From Ilex aquifolium (taxonomy: Eukaryota; Streptophyta; Magnoliopsida; Aquifoliales; Aquifoliaceae), in contig OX637393.1 of the NCBI GenBank assembly GCA_951799425.1, positions 4,883,001 through 4,947,000 of the forward strand: DNA of 64,000 nt, read 5' to 3'. A program made the translations under genes and the position numbers. The notes beneath the pieces are model-generated. The model searched no databases. It was not told where the DNA came from and saw nothing but the letters and a program-made list of their open reading frames with translations. Shown piece by piece: positions 1 through 13,099 of this stretch. Within the stretch, counting starts at the first letter, position 1. Every line of letters starts with the position of its first letter.

Positions 1-1285
1 CACATTTTTTGGGTGACCTGTAATCTTAGATTCGTGCAAGACTATTTGGTAGTCATTTAGGTTAATGTGTACGCTGTACATGGAATATGCATAATGTCAA
101 ACACTTGAACAATAAATGGTAATGATGTACTAGGAAGTAAGGCCCTAGAGAATAAGTAGTGAAGGAAATCCTCTTGATCACAGTAGCTATTCTATTGTGT
201 TCAATCTTCGAATGGTAAGTCCACTTATGTACTCCATGTTAAATGGAAGCAGTACTGGCGGCATGTGGGAAATTTATAACATGGGTATGTTTTGAAATTC
301 CGTATGTTTATATGCTCTTGTTGATTCATTCGAGGATTTTACTTATGAACTTTTATACATGCAGCTTTCACATTTGAAAATTAGGATGAGGAAGTCACGG
401 ACTTTGCTGAAATTTGTCTCGTGTGGAAAGTGTCTCTCTACTAGGTCTCCAACGTAACGCAAGAAGTCATCTGAAAGCTTTGGTGCGGACCTCAATCATA
501 ATCCTTCCATTCATTCATCATCCTGTTGTTTAGAAGGTCAATTCTATTAGTCAAATATCTTTCCTCAATAAGAATAATTTAGAATAGAAGAAATTCAATT
601 TTTAGTGCCTTTCATTTTTTTTTTCCAAGCTCTTATGTTGTTAGGTCTCTTTGATTTCCAAATAATTGCATTTTTCTACCATAAATTGTGGTAAATTTTT
701 TTGGTATGTTGGAAACTGTTCTCTTTGATTAGTAGTTTGGACACAATACATGACCAAGTGTGTCTAGATATGTGCCTAGCCCTAGTTTGGTCACTCCAAT
801 GCTGCCTACCTGGAAACAATCAGCTAAATCCTATGAAGATAGTTTCCAATGGCTCCAAAGGCTTGGGTGTATTGCTCTTCTTTTGACTATTTGTATTTAT
901 TTATCTTCATGTATGTAGTGTAGGAAGGGTAAATAGATCCAGATCCGTTCCAATATTCACTCACTATATATTGGTGGGTGACCCATTATATAGCGGGTTC
1001 CACTTACGTACACGGTGGGTGGGTTCCAGTTAAATACATGGTGGGTGATCTATTATTGAGTGAAACTAAGAGAAAGTGTATTAGAGGGGATCGAATATGT
1101 GGTAAGTGGAAATCAATCAGGCTCTTTTCTTTGATTAGGTGAGTTATCTTATTGTGTGTGTGTGTGAGAGAGAGGCATCATGCCAGTGCTAGCATTCATA
1201 ACTGAAATCCAGTTCTTTGGCAAAATCCAACGGTAAAAAAAGTTTAAATCTGCGGGTTGGAGGCGATGCCTAGAGCCATCCCAAG
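1..1285. other. Gene-free left edge
   Basis: I see no gene. The sequence is AT-rich and stops occur often in all frames. Around 960-1060 there is a short degenerate repetition of a word resembling ggtgggtgacc, and a TG/AG microsatellite lies near 1155-1172. No RNA gene or recognisable coding exon was found. Confidence 0.5.
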
Positions 1286-2080
1286 TAGGGATGGCAGTGG
1301 ACCGGGAAAAAGCGGGTATTCGTCCAAATTCGCCCCGTTTGGACCGGAGATGGACTATACGTATTGGACGGTGGACGTATACGGGGATACCCGTATAAAC
1401 CCGTGCGGGGATGGAGGCGGAGATGGATTTACCCTTATTCCCGTCCCGTCCCGTCCCCGTTAAATAAATAAATAAATATATATATTTCAGTTGGCTATCA
1501 TGTCTGGGTTTACATATATTGAGAGCATTCTATCATTATCATGTGGAATCTGTTTCTTTTATGGATAATTATGCAAGTCATTCCTTTCATGTTATATTGG
1601 ATAAAGTCATTCAAACAAAGAATCACCTTGATTCTTTTGGTTTTAGGATGTTTTATCTGTATTTTAGTATTTTTTGATTTGACCCAATTTTTTTCGATCT
1701 ATAAGTTTTGCATATTTTTATTCGTTTTGTTGTTTCACCAAGCAATCAAAGGATGTTGTAAAAGGCATAAAAAAACGTCTTGGAAGTAAGAATTCAAAAG
1801 TCCAACTTCTTGACTTAACAGTAAGCTCCAGTAAAAATATAAGTTTCTTTTGATTATCACCAATTTGGTTATTTTTTATATAGGTCCTGTAAAAATATAA
1901 GTTTCTTTTGGACTTGGGCTTGGGCTTGGGCGGGGATTAGAAATTTACTCGCGGACGGGGATGGAGATGAAAACTATACCCGCTAACGGGGGTGGACCGG
2001 GAATGGACGGAGTTTTTTTAAGAGGCTATGGGGATGGAGACTACACTCCCCGCCCCCGCTTCGGTCCACTAACATTTCTA
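1286..2080. mobile_element. Non-autonomous hAT element with 8-bp target duplication
   Basis: The ends are inverted repeats: TAGGGATGGCAGTGGACCG at the left and, on the other strand, TAGAAATGTTAGTGGACCG at the right. The flanks carry the identical 8-bp sequence ATCCCAAG at 1278-1285 and 2081-2088, the target duplication size of hAT transposons. The subterminal parts are GC-rich with repeated GGGGATGG and CCCGTCCC words, while the centre is AT-rich. No transposase is visible, so it would depend on an enzyme made elsewhere. A related copy lies at 34655-35931. Confidence 0.85.
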
Positions 2081-2088
2081 ATCCCAAG

Positions 2089-2590
2089 TCATAATGAGCT
2101 TGGAATGGGCGGGCCATAAATGTGTGGGCTGGCCTTTTTTGCTAGCAGGCTTTGGATCGCCGCAGACCAGCTCAGCCCGTGGACCAGCCTAGATGGACCC
2201 AACAGCAATGAAACAAGCTGAATCCTTTCTGTTTATACACCACCTCATTTATATCACTTGACGTGACATAATCTTAACCATTAAATATTCCTTGAACTCT
2301 ATAGTTTTACTAATCTAATGGTTGATATTGAGAGGGTCCAGAAATGTGCTAGATGTGGCATTATTGATATATATATTTATTTCGTACCAAGACAAGATAG
2401 GACGCAAAAATCATATTTGGATAAGAGATTCACAAGATGACATGATGTCTAGAGGCTAAATCCTTTATTACAGTATCGAAATGTTTTTTTTTTAATATTA
2501 TATTTTTTTTTTTGTTTAATAAAGAGTTGTCACGTCATAATTTTTTTTTTTTAATTCAATTATAATGTAACTCTAAGTTTGAATTGAGTT
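2089..2590. other. Intergenic, no gene seen
   Basis: Between the hAT element and the solo LTR the sequence is AT-rich with poly-T runs. I recognise nothing coding or repeated in it. Confidence 0.4.
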
Positions 2591-2595
2591 ATAGT

Positions 2596-3167
2596 TGATG
2601 ATGCACAAATCGGTTTCCGTGCAAGTTTATCAGTCAAGAAGGTGAATATGTATAATCAATGTGCAGTAAACAAACAATCAATGACCAAAATAGCAAATAA
2701 AGGATCAACACAGAGGTTTATAGTGGTTCGGCCGTGGCCTACGTCCATTTTGAATGGCAGCGGTGGCCTTGGTGTTCTTTATTAATGAATAATCGTCACC
2801 GGAGGGTTTACACTGGAGAGCAACAGTGCTTTGAGGGAGAGAGGAACAACAATGTTGTTCCAGGGTAGGAGATGAGATTTTTTGGGAGACGTGTCCTAGA
2901 TGATGAGAGGGCTTACATTTATAGAGTTAGGGTTTGGAGGTGAGGCGGTGACGTGAGGGAGGAGTTTCCTACTTGTTTTGGTAATTACAAATTTGGTAGG
3001 GTTTCTCCGTGCGCCGCATTTCTCTCCCTCGTACTCCAATTCCTTCGGAGGAGGGCCCCAGCTGGATTGGACTTGAACTTAGACTTGATGGGTCTTTGCA
3101 TGGTTGAGCTCTTCAATCGAGGTTGAGCCTTTTAATATAAATTGGGCTATTTGGGCTTGACCCATCA
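2596..3167 (+). mobile_element. Solo LTR, family 1 copy A
   Basis: This 572-bp unit starts TGATGATGCACAAA and ends CCCATCA, so it has the TG...CA ends of a long terminal repeat. The 5-bp sequence ATAGT flanks it on both sides (2591-2595 and 3168-3172), as for an integrase-made target duplication. There is no internal retrotransposon region or second LTR, so it is a solo LTR, a fossil left by recombination. Related copies lie at 34875-35492 and, reversed, at 57483-58031. I cannot assign it to Ty1 or Ty3 from the LTR alone. The intact target duplication suggests a moderate age. Confidence 0.82.
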
Positions 3168-3172
3168 ATAGT

Positions 3173-5404
3173 GATCTGGTATTAATTTCTCATTAATCTC
3201 GACCCAATTCATTATTGACATTTAACACTTTATATTATGTATTAATGAATAGGTGATATTTTTTTTAACAACTTTAGTATTAAAAGCACAATGATTTTAT
3301 TATCCTAGCAAACTTAGATCTACACTTTCATATAAAAATTACACAATATGCAAACTCTTGTATTTAATATTTGTTTTCTCATTTTCAATTTAATACCATA
3401 CACCATTACCTAATCTAAACATGAATTTAATATCATAATTATAGATTTATACCCCATGCCGACCCTACACATAGGGCATTAAGGACGCCGCCTCGGCCCC
3501 CAATTCAATACATACATTTGGGGCCTCCAAAAAAAATTTGGAATCACTTAAAAAAAATTTAGGGCCTCTAATTTTAAGGTAGTTTTAAGTACGAAAGTGC
3601 GAATTCAATAAGAAATTAATATGAAAAATAATGAGCTTAGGTTTAGACTTAATAGATATGGGTGATAAAGAAATGAACTTGATAGATCTCTCAAATAAAC
3701 AGGTCAACATAAATTCGACTAAATACGAAACAAATTTGTTAAACATGACTTATATATAGTACAAATTGAGTCAATTCTAATACAATGAAACTGAATAAAT
3801 GTTTTTTTTATTACCTTTGTTTTTTCAGTTTTACCTATTTTTTATGTAATATTGAAAAGATGAGTTATCTCAACACACAATACCTTACATTAAGTAAGGC
3901 TTTTGTCATGCCTCGTCTTCCTGAAAATTGCAAACAAACTTACGATGAGTTCTTTAATTTTCAGACCAATTGAAGGAATATTTTAGAGGATCCTAAAAAG
4001 AGTTTCTCATTTAAACTTTTTTCAAGGAATATTCTAGAATATACAAAGAATATAAGAAGAAGTATAAGAGAGACGTAAAATATTCTTATACATATTAAAA
4101 GACTAGATGTATAACTTTGGTAATATCATAGTCATTTATGGTAAAATGAAAGACTTATAAGTAGGTGAGAGTTTTCATTTTCAATAACTAAGCAATCAAG
4201 AGACAAGCAATCAAGTCTTAGCTTAAATTCGAGATCTTTTTCATCTGTATCGGAGTTTTTACTTAATTATTTTTTTTTACAACAAACATACACAAAATAG
4301 TTAAAAAATAAAGTGGGTTAAAGTAGTTTACTATTCAAAATTCTACTAACATTCATCATTTGGAAAATTATTTTGTTATATTAACAAATTTTAATTTTTT
4401 TTTCTATATTTTTAACTGACAGCAGACTTTATTATATTTTGGTCTTCAAATTCAACTTCAATTAATAAAATTATATACGAAAAACTTGAATGCAAAGCTA
4501 AATTTATATTTTTGCATCTAAAATAAAAAAATATTTTTCAATAAATAATATTAATATTTAAATAATTATTTTGTTGTATTTATATTACTATATTGTATTG
4601 TTATGGAGCCTATTTTTACTTGGGGTCTGAATTTGGGTCTGGTTGCCCCTGTTTTTACTTTCTCTTGACCTTGATCCAAACTCAAAAGATAGAATTGAAT
4701 AGTACTTTTATTAATACTATTTGTTTGACTCAATTTTACCCTCCCAAACAACACATGTTCATGTTTCAAATCACGCTAGTAATGAAATCATGGTAAAGTG
4801 AAAAATAAATTAGAAACTATCGTAAAAAGTGTATAACCATATTAGGTGAAGATACAACTACTTAGGGTTATTCACGATCGATCATAAATTACCTCAAATA
4901 GGTCATAAATTCATTTTTAAACGATGTAATTTGATTTAAAAAAGTAATAATTTTCGATATGATACGATACGATACGATACGATAATTTTTTTTTTTTTTG
5001 GTATTATAAAATTACCCAAAACTTGGACATGAAAAGTGTGGGTAGTTTAGTGACCCTACCACTATATGTGAAATCCATATTGATGTTTTCCATATTGGGA
5101 TTATTATCATGACTTCAATGATTAGTGGGGCTTTATATATGTGTATAGAGGACAGATAAGGTTGATCTTGGAATATAAAAAGGAAGCATTTTTTCTTGGT
5201 TGTTGGACAAATCAACGGTTGTCCTCTAGTTTTGTCGCATAACAATGGTGTCCGAGGCCCACATTTGATGTTTGGTCTAAATGACACACAAAGTTGGTCT
5301 GCCAATTATGAGAATTCTTTTTTTTTTTTGTTGGTGTCTAACCACAGCCATTTCGATCAATATAAGTTCGTGACCCAAGCAATGCGTGTGCAAAATATAT
5401 ACTA
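3173..5404. other. Gene-free AT-rich stretch with degraded repeat
   Basis: No gene is seen. From about 3440 to 4650 there are several GGGCCTC/GGGGCC-rich words with a very AT-rich core, like the degraded element at 11838-12590, so this may be an old DNA transposon. A short perfect pentamer array (GATAC) lies at 4961-4984. Open stretches here are short and resemble no known protein. Confidence 0.35.
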
Positions 5405-5675
5405 GGGCCGATAGAACTCGACTTGAGTTCAGCTCGTGTTTTAAACGAGTCGAGTTTGAAAAATATTTTAAAAAATGAGTCTAAAAAGTTTGGCTCATTT
5501 ATGTGTAAAATAGTTTAGCTACTCGAGTTCGACTCGGCTCGTTTTGAGCTCGGATCGGATCGGATCGGATCGAATCATTTTTTAAACGAGTGAAGGTTGA
5601 ATAATTTTTAGATTCATTTAGAAAATCGAACTCGACTCAAACTCGCAAAATTCGATTCGATTATTGACCCTAATG
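5405..5675. repeat. TCGAG-rich interspersed repeat, copy 1
   Basis: The stretch is a mosaic of gctcg/cgagt words on both strands (actcgacttgag, aaacgagtcgag, ctcgagttcgactcgg) with a short GGATC pentamer array near 5550-5571. The same vocabulary returns at 24897-25745, where the phrase aaacgagtctaaaaaatta is shared. This points to an interspersed, probably non-autonomous DNA-transposon-derived repeat. The family is not determined. Confidence 0.45.
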
Positions 5676-7587
5676 ACAACTTTTTTTTAGATTAGTGCTT
5701 TGGTCCTTAGCCTCGACAAAAAGTCCATGGCCCATAGCCTGACTCAAAAAGCCCGGGGCCTGTTGAGCCAATGGTTTGGCTGGCCCGTCATGTGGAGGTT
5801 TATGGGTGGCCCATTAGCCCGATGAGTAGGGCCATGATTCTTGTTTTTTTTTGTTCATTATCGACTTTGTCATGGCCCAGAAAAATTATAAATAAAATTT
5901 TAAACCTATTGATAATTAATAATCTTGTTCCATGGTCTATCAGTAGCAAGTTGAAATCTATCGTCACCCATCGTTCTCACCTAGTTTTAGTTTAGTTTTA
6001 TGTGAGATGATTTTTACTTTGAAACTTGGATTGAGGGGTACGGCTCATTACTTTTCCATTTTAGGTGTAATTTATTTATGTTTTGAAATCAATAAAAAAA
6101 TTTCCTTGTGTTGTCGAGATTAACTAAAAAAAAACTTTGCTTTGTCGTATTTTGGTCGACTGATTAGTTGAACCAAAATAAAATACAAACACGGAGTTAA
6201 GAGAGAAGTTAATATAGATAGGTACAATGTTCCTATTTAGGGTCATCCGTTAGCAAATAGAATTCGATTCACGGGGATTTTGGTTGTTCCCATTGACAAC
6301 TCTATGAAGTGAGAGTTGGGTTATGACTCGAGTCGACTTTTGAGAGCCTGAAAAAGACTTTTCGATACCATAGCACGAATTATACACCGGGTGTTTTGGA
6401 CTTTCACATTCAACCACCATTTAACATGGTATTTATGTATGGCCAGCCAGCTCACCTCGTTTGACTTTAAACCATTGGAAATGTGGAATTAGGTATAGAA
6501 ATTTAAGATTGTGTTCTTTAGTCTTCGCAAGAAAACTGAGACATTCGGAAAATTTGGAAGTTCTAGAGTTAGTAGTTGTTTGCATTTTTGTTTTTGCTTA
6601 TTTTAATGTTGTGATGTTCTTCTTCTTTTTTTTTCAGGTTCTAGTCAAGACTCAAATCATTCCATTACCCTAATGTCTTAGTACAAATCACTTTCCCCTT
6701 TTTAACTTCTGATAAGTTTTTAATAAAGTAGTCGGGTCATGTTTGAATTATTTTTATTTTTATTTTTTTACAGGGTGTTCAGACTTGCACAAATTATTTT
6801 CTATAGTTCAGTTGTAGTTCTTTGTAGTCACTAACCCTTAGAAAATGTGAGAAAGAACTGAACGTAAAACTTCTGAATTACAAAACATCAAGTTTAACCA
6901 CTAATCACCCTTTAGGGGTATGTTCAAATTATTAGTTATATTCGAATTTTACGAGTTATATATATTAAGTAGTGAATGAGAAATTATTAAAGTCTTTGTG
7001 ACTTTTGGGAATAATTGAAAAAGTTGTTAAAGTCTTTATGACTTTTAGGAGCAATTAAAAATGTGTGAAATGAATATGACATAAAAGACTATTAATTCAA
7101 AATTGATGACTTTTGATTAACATCTTTTCATAAAGTCACCATTAACAGTTTTTTTTGGGGCACTTGAATTTTATATAGTATCGTACTTTTAAATACGAGT
7201 TATGACTAGTAATAAAATTAAACATAAAGATATAACGTGATTCAATATATTATATCTATTTTAATGTACCGTACTTATATCTACAAATTAAAAAATTATA
7301 TATGTATTATTGATCGAAAATCCGATGACTCTCATAGCTGATTAGATATAGTCAGACGGCAATTGTGTTGTCCACTGCATGTTCTTTTTTTGCAGCTTGT
7401 AGTGGAGCTGAGGTGAGGTGGTGACAAATGGAGGCTTACCATTCAAGGGTGGCGACTACAAAGTCAAGCCTTTTTTTTTTTTTTTTTTCTAAATCAAATT
7501 TAACTAAGAATTTAAGAGCTCGACTAATAATATAATGGAGTCAAATTTGAGCATATTTAAACTCGTTAAATTAATTCAGTTAATCCA
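5676..7587. other. Intergenic, no gene seen
   Basis: AT-rich sequence with homopolymer T runs. I found no convincing exon, RNA gene or bounded repeat. Confidence 0.4.
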
Positions 7588-8063
7588 AAGAGTCGTTTGG
7601 TTGCAGTATTAAGATGTGTATTAGTGAGTCATAATAAATTAAAACTCTCTAATCTAACCTCTTATTATATTTAGTTATAAAAAATATTCTGTATTATATC
7701 CAGTCTTATTTTAAATGTTTATCCAAATAATACATTCTATCCGTACTATTGAGCTAATTTTAATATCACTTAGTGAGGTGGTATTCTAGTATAGTTCAAG
7801 CATATTAAGTTATATAAATTTATTATTTTACCCATCAAATAAATAAAAACATTAATAACTAGACAAGATTGATGAGTTTTTGGTCAATATGTAATTAGTA
7901 ATTTATTATCCAAACCTTATCAAGTGTCTTATCAAACACTAGATTATAATAAATATTAACTTTATCTCTTGTTTAATCTTGTGTTTTATCTGCTTATAAC
8001 AGAATTAGTCCGTATTAACTAATACAATTCTTTCTTTTATTATACAACAATCAAACGAGCCTT
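7588..8063. mobile_element. hAT-like MITE (CGTTTGGT ends)
   Basis: The left end reads AAGAGTCGTTTGGTTGCAGT and the reverse complement of the right end reads AAGGCTCGTTTGATTGTTGT, so there are imperfect terminal inverted repeats. The interior is AT-rich and non-coding. Elements with ends of this CTCGTTTGGT kind are usually non-autonomous hAT relatives. Similar ends occur at 53761-54293, 56170-57421 and 37258-38251. I could not see a clean 8-bp target duplication, so the ends are approximate. Confidence 0.5.
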
Positions 8064-8415
8064 AAATGTGTTGAATCTAATTCTTAGGGATAATAGAAAG
8101 GGACAATATGATATTTGATTTTCCTCTTTGTGAGAAATAATATTTGATCTCTCTCTATAATAAATATTGAGTGTAGCGGTTATATCACGTCATCATTGTT
8201 ATATAGTGTTATTGACCAATACTAAACAAATAAGTAGGACAAGTGGAACCACTAATTCTACGTTATAGTTTTTGGATATAGAATTTTTTAGTGATTTAGA
8301 ATATGATGGAATCCACTTGCCCTACACGTTTATTCATATTTAATTGATAATATCATATGACGCTGATATTATAGTGTAACACTTACATTCATACTTCTTC
8401 TCTAGTGATGGGGTT

Positions 8416-8923
8416 TGTGAGACCCGAGAATGCACGATAGACATTTTAATATTATGAATTTGAATGTTACATAATCTAGTCACAGTCAAACTTTAGTCTG
8501 TAAATTAAAAAGGGAGATATCGAGAATACAATGAATAGTGTGTTGATCTCGATAAAAATATTTGTTGTAAGCATATTCACATGTGATATGCATGCGAATG
8601 GTTGGTAATCATTGTTTAATTAGGAATGGTGATATGAGACTTGAACCTGAAGGATGAATATTTTAAAAGATAGAGATAATTTTATAAATAATGATTATAG
8701 GGGAAATTGTTTTATTAAAAGTGTGAAAAGCTAAATACGAATGTTGACATAGTATATGACTTTATTATTTTATGTGCGTTGGCGCATGTGGAATTAATTG
8801 GGTGACAAGCATGTGACATTAATTTATTGCTATAAAAATAAAATGTGTTAGTATGTGCAAGGAGTGGTTAAGGGTCCAAAATACGAATTTAATGGTTTAT
8901 CAATATTTTTGGATATATGTAGT
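8416..8923 (+). mobile_element. Second LTR-start fragment next to the Ty3-like solo LTR
   Basis: The segment begins TGTGAGACCCGAGAATGCAC, sharing its first 12 bases with the LTR that starts at 8924, and then diverges. It looks like the 5' part of another LTR of the same broad type, lying directly beside the more complete one. It is a broken fossil with no coding part. Confidence 0.4.
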
Positions 8924-11066
8924 TGTGAGACCCGATCATGCATTGCATGCATATTAGCATAATTTTGTGGGCTAAATTGTAATTATGTGAAATTATTAAA
9001 GGGTTAATTAAATCAAATTTTTCATAGCCATGATGTATGTGAGCATACATTGGGTAGGTGGACCCCGTTAGTGATGTATTAGTGAGACCAATTTATAGGA
9101 ATTTTATGTGTGAAAATACTAGTGGGTCGATTTCGAAATCACTTAAGAACTTGGGGGGAGGCAAACATAATTACCCAAAAAAAGATGAGTCATCCTTACA
9201 TGTGTAACATTATAAAGTGTTTGTGTTTAAACAAAGGCCAAGTGTATGTGTGTGTGTGCCGTGTGTGTGTGTGTGTAATATAAAGTGAAGAAGTATGTGT
9301 TTATAACATAAACCAGTGTGTGTGTGTGTTCTTCTTGGCTGAAAACCGAGAGTGAGGGAGAGTGAACAAAAAGAGAAAGAAAAACAACAAGTAAGGTCAC
9401 ATGCAAGGCTAAGGGAAAGGAGAGAGAAATATAAAAAGAAAAGGGGTCTTGCACTTGAGAATTTCGGCCAAGACTAGAAGGGGGAAATGTTGGAGCTTGG
9501 TGGTGGGCTTAATGGTGGAAGACAAGTGATGGTGCTTGGTGGTGAAGGAAGTGGATACAAGAGGTAAGCTTAGTCATGTAATCTACTTTCTCTCCTCTTG
9601 CATGTATGGATACATTTCTAGTGTATGTATTTGGGTATTGCATGTGGGTTAAATGTGATGCTTGTGGTAATTGTTCTTTAACTTTCATAAATTCATGGAT
9701 ATAATTTAATTGCAAGAAACCATGTAATTTTATGGTTTTATAGAAAATGGAGTAAATTCAAGTATACTTTTGTATTTGCAATTATATGGGAAATGTTTAA
9801 TTTAGTGTAATTGGTTCAAATAAATATTATTTTAACAGATTTGAGAAGACTAGCTTAATCGATTCGAGTAGATAATTTTACTCGATGCGAATGAATTATT
9901 TAATTCGACTCGAATTGATAATTGAACTCGGTTCGAATAAACTATTTCAAATTTGAGCATTATTACGTATTAATGTCTGAGTGGAATTGCAAATATTGGG
10001 TGTGCTAGGCCTGGAGGGGAACACCTCAAAGTACGCCTCACTCAAAGTTCTGGCAGAGGGGTCATCTACAAGGTAGAATTCCAAGCAAGGTAGGTGCACT
10101 ACCCTACAACTTTTTGTGATAATTTATTAGACTTTTAAACATATGTTTTTACTATGGTTATTGTTGGGAATAATTAATTGATCGGGGACTCACGGTACAT
10201 TACGAGAGTCGTTTAAATGACGAGAGATGATTATGTGATTTCAGTAGTCTAAGTAACATGAAGTATTTATATAGCTTGAGTTGTTTATGTGACGAGATTT
10301 GATTATGTGGTAGAGTCGTCTAAGTAACGTGATCAAAAACTCTCTGTGATGTGGGTCATCTGAAGGAAAACCATTAATGTGGTTTGGGTGTCCCACTGAT
10401 GAATGATATTTATGAGGTGTTACAAGCTTGCGATACATGTGGCCTATGTGGCGCAAGAACTTGCACAACTAAATATAGTCTGTGTGGCGGTTGTTGTTTA
10501 CAAGGCGATTAGTTTGTGTGCGTGTAGGGTATTCTTTGTGAGGAATAATTTAATTATGTGGAAGTAGATATATGTGCTGTATATTTTGTCGATGTGATAT
10601 ATACAGGTTATGCCTATGCGATGTAAACAAATGTGTATGAGGTGAAGTGTAATTTGAAAGTAAGTATCTAATTTGTGGTTAAGGTTGTTCCTAAATAAAT
10701 AAAGTTTCCTTTATCACTTGTTGTACTCTTAAATATTAATTGCATCTTTGCTTTTACTAATGGTCTTAATGACTTTTCAGGAAAAACCATAAAGACGTGA
10801 GGAGTCCACTGCGGAGTCTAGAGGGTCGATTGAGATGTCATCATGGAGTTTATTTTAATATGACCTTTAAATTTAAATTGTATTATTCTATGTCATATTC
10901 TTGAGATCAATATTATGGTTTGTAAATAAGCAGGGCTCATGGCAAGCCGTACCACTAAGGGATTATATGATTATTTTTTTTTATATGCTTATTTTTACAT
11001 AAAGAAAGGTGTATGACAATAATAAGTAGGGATTACCGATATTGTACCCCGGGTTGGGGTGTTACA
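8924..11066 (+). mobile_element. Large solo LTR, Ty3/gypsy (Tekay/Del-like)
   Basis: The unit begins TGTGAGACCCGATCATGCAT and ends GGGTTGGGGTGTTACA, the kind of ends seen in long Tekay/Del-type chromovirus LTRs of plants. At about 2.1 kb it is within the range of that group. Inside are a TG microsatellite (about 9245-9276) and a palindromic TTCGAnTCGA-rich patch (about 9850-9960). No gag-pol region or second LTR is present, so it is a solo LTR fossil. The flanking 5-mers are not clearly identical. The family call comes from remembered LTR end patterns. Confidence 0.6.
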
Positions 11067-11415
11067 GAGTTAACCTTGATCTCTGAAATAACTTTTCACA
11101 GGAAAGGGAATGTATTTTCAAGAACCACAAGGATATGGATTGGAAATACTAGAAACTATTATGGGTGTAAGTGTAAGCTCCCCAAAACCAAATGGTTAGA
11201 AAAGACTTATTAGGTAGCAGCTCTCCAATGTCCCCAACAAAAGTTATAACAAACATCTATATAAAAAAACATAATTCATTTTTAATTCTTAGCTTACCAC
11301 AAGAGTGACCGAGATTGATAAAATGTACATCTCATTCAATCAAATGATCCAAGTTTAGTCTCCAAAAAAATTTTCTTCCTCAAACTCAAATCTAGGAGCA
11401 AAGGGCTTTAGAGGG

Positions 11416-11454
11416 AAAAAAAAAAAAAGGGGGGGGGGGGGGGGGGGGGGGGGG
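11416..11454. repeat. Homopolymer A13-G26
   Basis: Thirteen A are followed directly by twenty-six G. Such a long G run can form quadruplex structures and is also a place where sequencing and assembly often miscount, so its true length is uncertain. Confidence 0.8.
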
Positions 11455-11837
11455 TGAGGCTCTACCAAAAAGCATGCAACGGCACAATCAACAAGTGAGT
11501 CCTTACTCGCACTCGAGCAGGTGGGTATCGACAGACACACCGAATATTACACGACCAATGCTCAATTTTTATTTTTATAGTATACAGTGTCTTCAAGTAT
11601 GAGCTATTATTAGTGCTCAATATGCTAAGAGGGTCCAATTATAGTATCTAAAAGTATTTTTTTCGTTGAATATCTTTATTTTTTTGATTAATAAAAAATC
11701 ACATGTGTATAATTTTTTATTTCCGTTTGGAAAAGCCTCCAAAAATTGAGATTCTTAGTTAGCGCTGTTTAACCTATTTTTGGAATTATATAAACCCTTG
11801 GTATCAATTTTTAGGGTTTTCTACAAGATTTTCGAAC

Positions 11838-12590
11838 CTAGGGGCAGCCTAAGCTGAAACCGGGCCGGGGCAAAAATTTCATTTGAGGCCCTATTAATAT
11901 ATTATATTTTTATTTATTATTTATTTAAAAATTATTTTTATTTATTTTTTGAAATAAAAAATATTGATCAAGTTTTTATATTCGAGTTTTAACAATAAAT
12001 ATTTTTCAATAGATAATATAGTTAATTCATTTAATCTTTGTTGATCGTAAATATGTTTTATTTAATTTAAGTTTTGAACAAGTAATTTAATGATAAAATA
12101 TGTAAGCAAATAACAATTTTAAGATAACAAAGAAGTATTCTTTAACCATGAGTTATGTGCACGCATGAAGTACAAAATTTTGATAAGACAAAATTGTTAA
12201 GCATAAATTATTGGGACTGAAAATTTATATTAAGACAAAAAAAGAACCAATTGTATAGATTTTCATCTCAAGATATAATGTATATAATTTTTCTATGTGA
12301 GTGAATGAAATACAACTATAAACACACCAAAAAGAGTTAGAAAACTTAAATCAAAGCTCACACGAAGGAGTAATTTTAGGCCTAAAAAAATTAAATATTT
12401 ATTTAAACTATTAAAATTCGGGCCCTAAAAATTTGAATCATATCTAAAATAAAAAATAAAAAATAAAAAATAAAAAATTAGACCTGCTATACTAAAAAGA
12501 TAAATATTTTGGGGGACCTCTAAAATTTGGGGCTATAAACAAGCAACTTAGCTGCCTAGGCCTAGGCCTTGGCCCTGGCCCGGCCCTGTT
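11838..12590. mobile_element. Possible degraded DNA transposon with GGCC-rich ends
   Basis: The left edge holds ccgggccggggc and the right edge cctaggccttggccctggc, giving partly complementary GGCC-rich ends around a very AT-rich interior. A simple AAAAATA array lies near 12445-12475. No transposase is visible. The family (old hAT or other) is not determined, and neither are the exact ends. Confidence 0.3.
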
Positions 12591-13082
12591 CAACCCTAAA
12601 GTGCCTAGGAGAGACTTGAAGAGGAGAAAAATAAGGCAGAAGAGGGGCATCTGGCCAAGGATCGTTGGGTTTAGAGTGTGGAACCAAGGTAGGATTTCTT
12701 TCCTTTTTTTTTAAGCATTAATGCTTCTTGTTTTAAGAATTGTGAAAACTGTTGTGTTCTGGTATATGTGATCTACTTGAAAAAAAAGATTTAAATCTCC
12801 TGTATTGATGGGCTAAAGATATTGAATGCACTCGAACTTCTATCACAGAGTGTTTAGATGTATTTCTTTACTCAAGGGTTTGAATATTTGCTATCACTAG
12901 TAGTGAGGTGTTTGGTTTCTTGCAAGGTAGATTAGTACTATTTGTTTGCGTTGGTCGAGGTTGAGGTTGAGGGTTTGTATATTACTCTTAGGAAGATGTC
13001 GTTAAATATTGACGCGTCAATACACACACTTTCTAAAACGATGTGGCCTTGTGGGGATGGATTGTATGGTTTGTGTTTGTTT

Positions 13083-13099
13083 GGGGGGGGGGGGGGGGG
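13083..13099. repeat. Homopolymer G17
   Basis: Seventeen G in a row, the second of three long G runs on the + strand of this window (11429-11454, 13083-13099, 51343-51361). Confidence 0.8.

Noticed and set aside
1257-1463. Gly/Pro-rich frame starting MEAMPRAIPSRDG
   Set aside because: It lies in the GC-rich end of a hAT element and repeats on the opposite strand in the copy at 35727-35936, so it is transposon sequence, not a gene.
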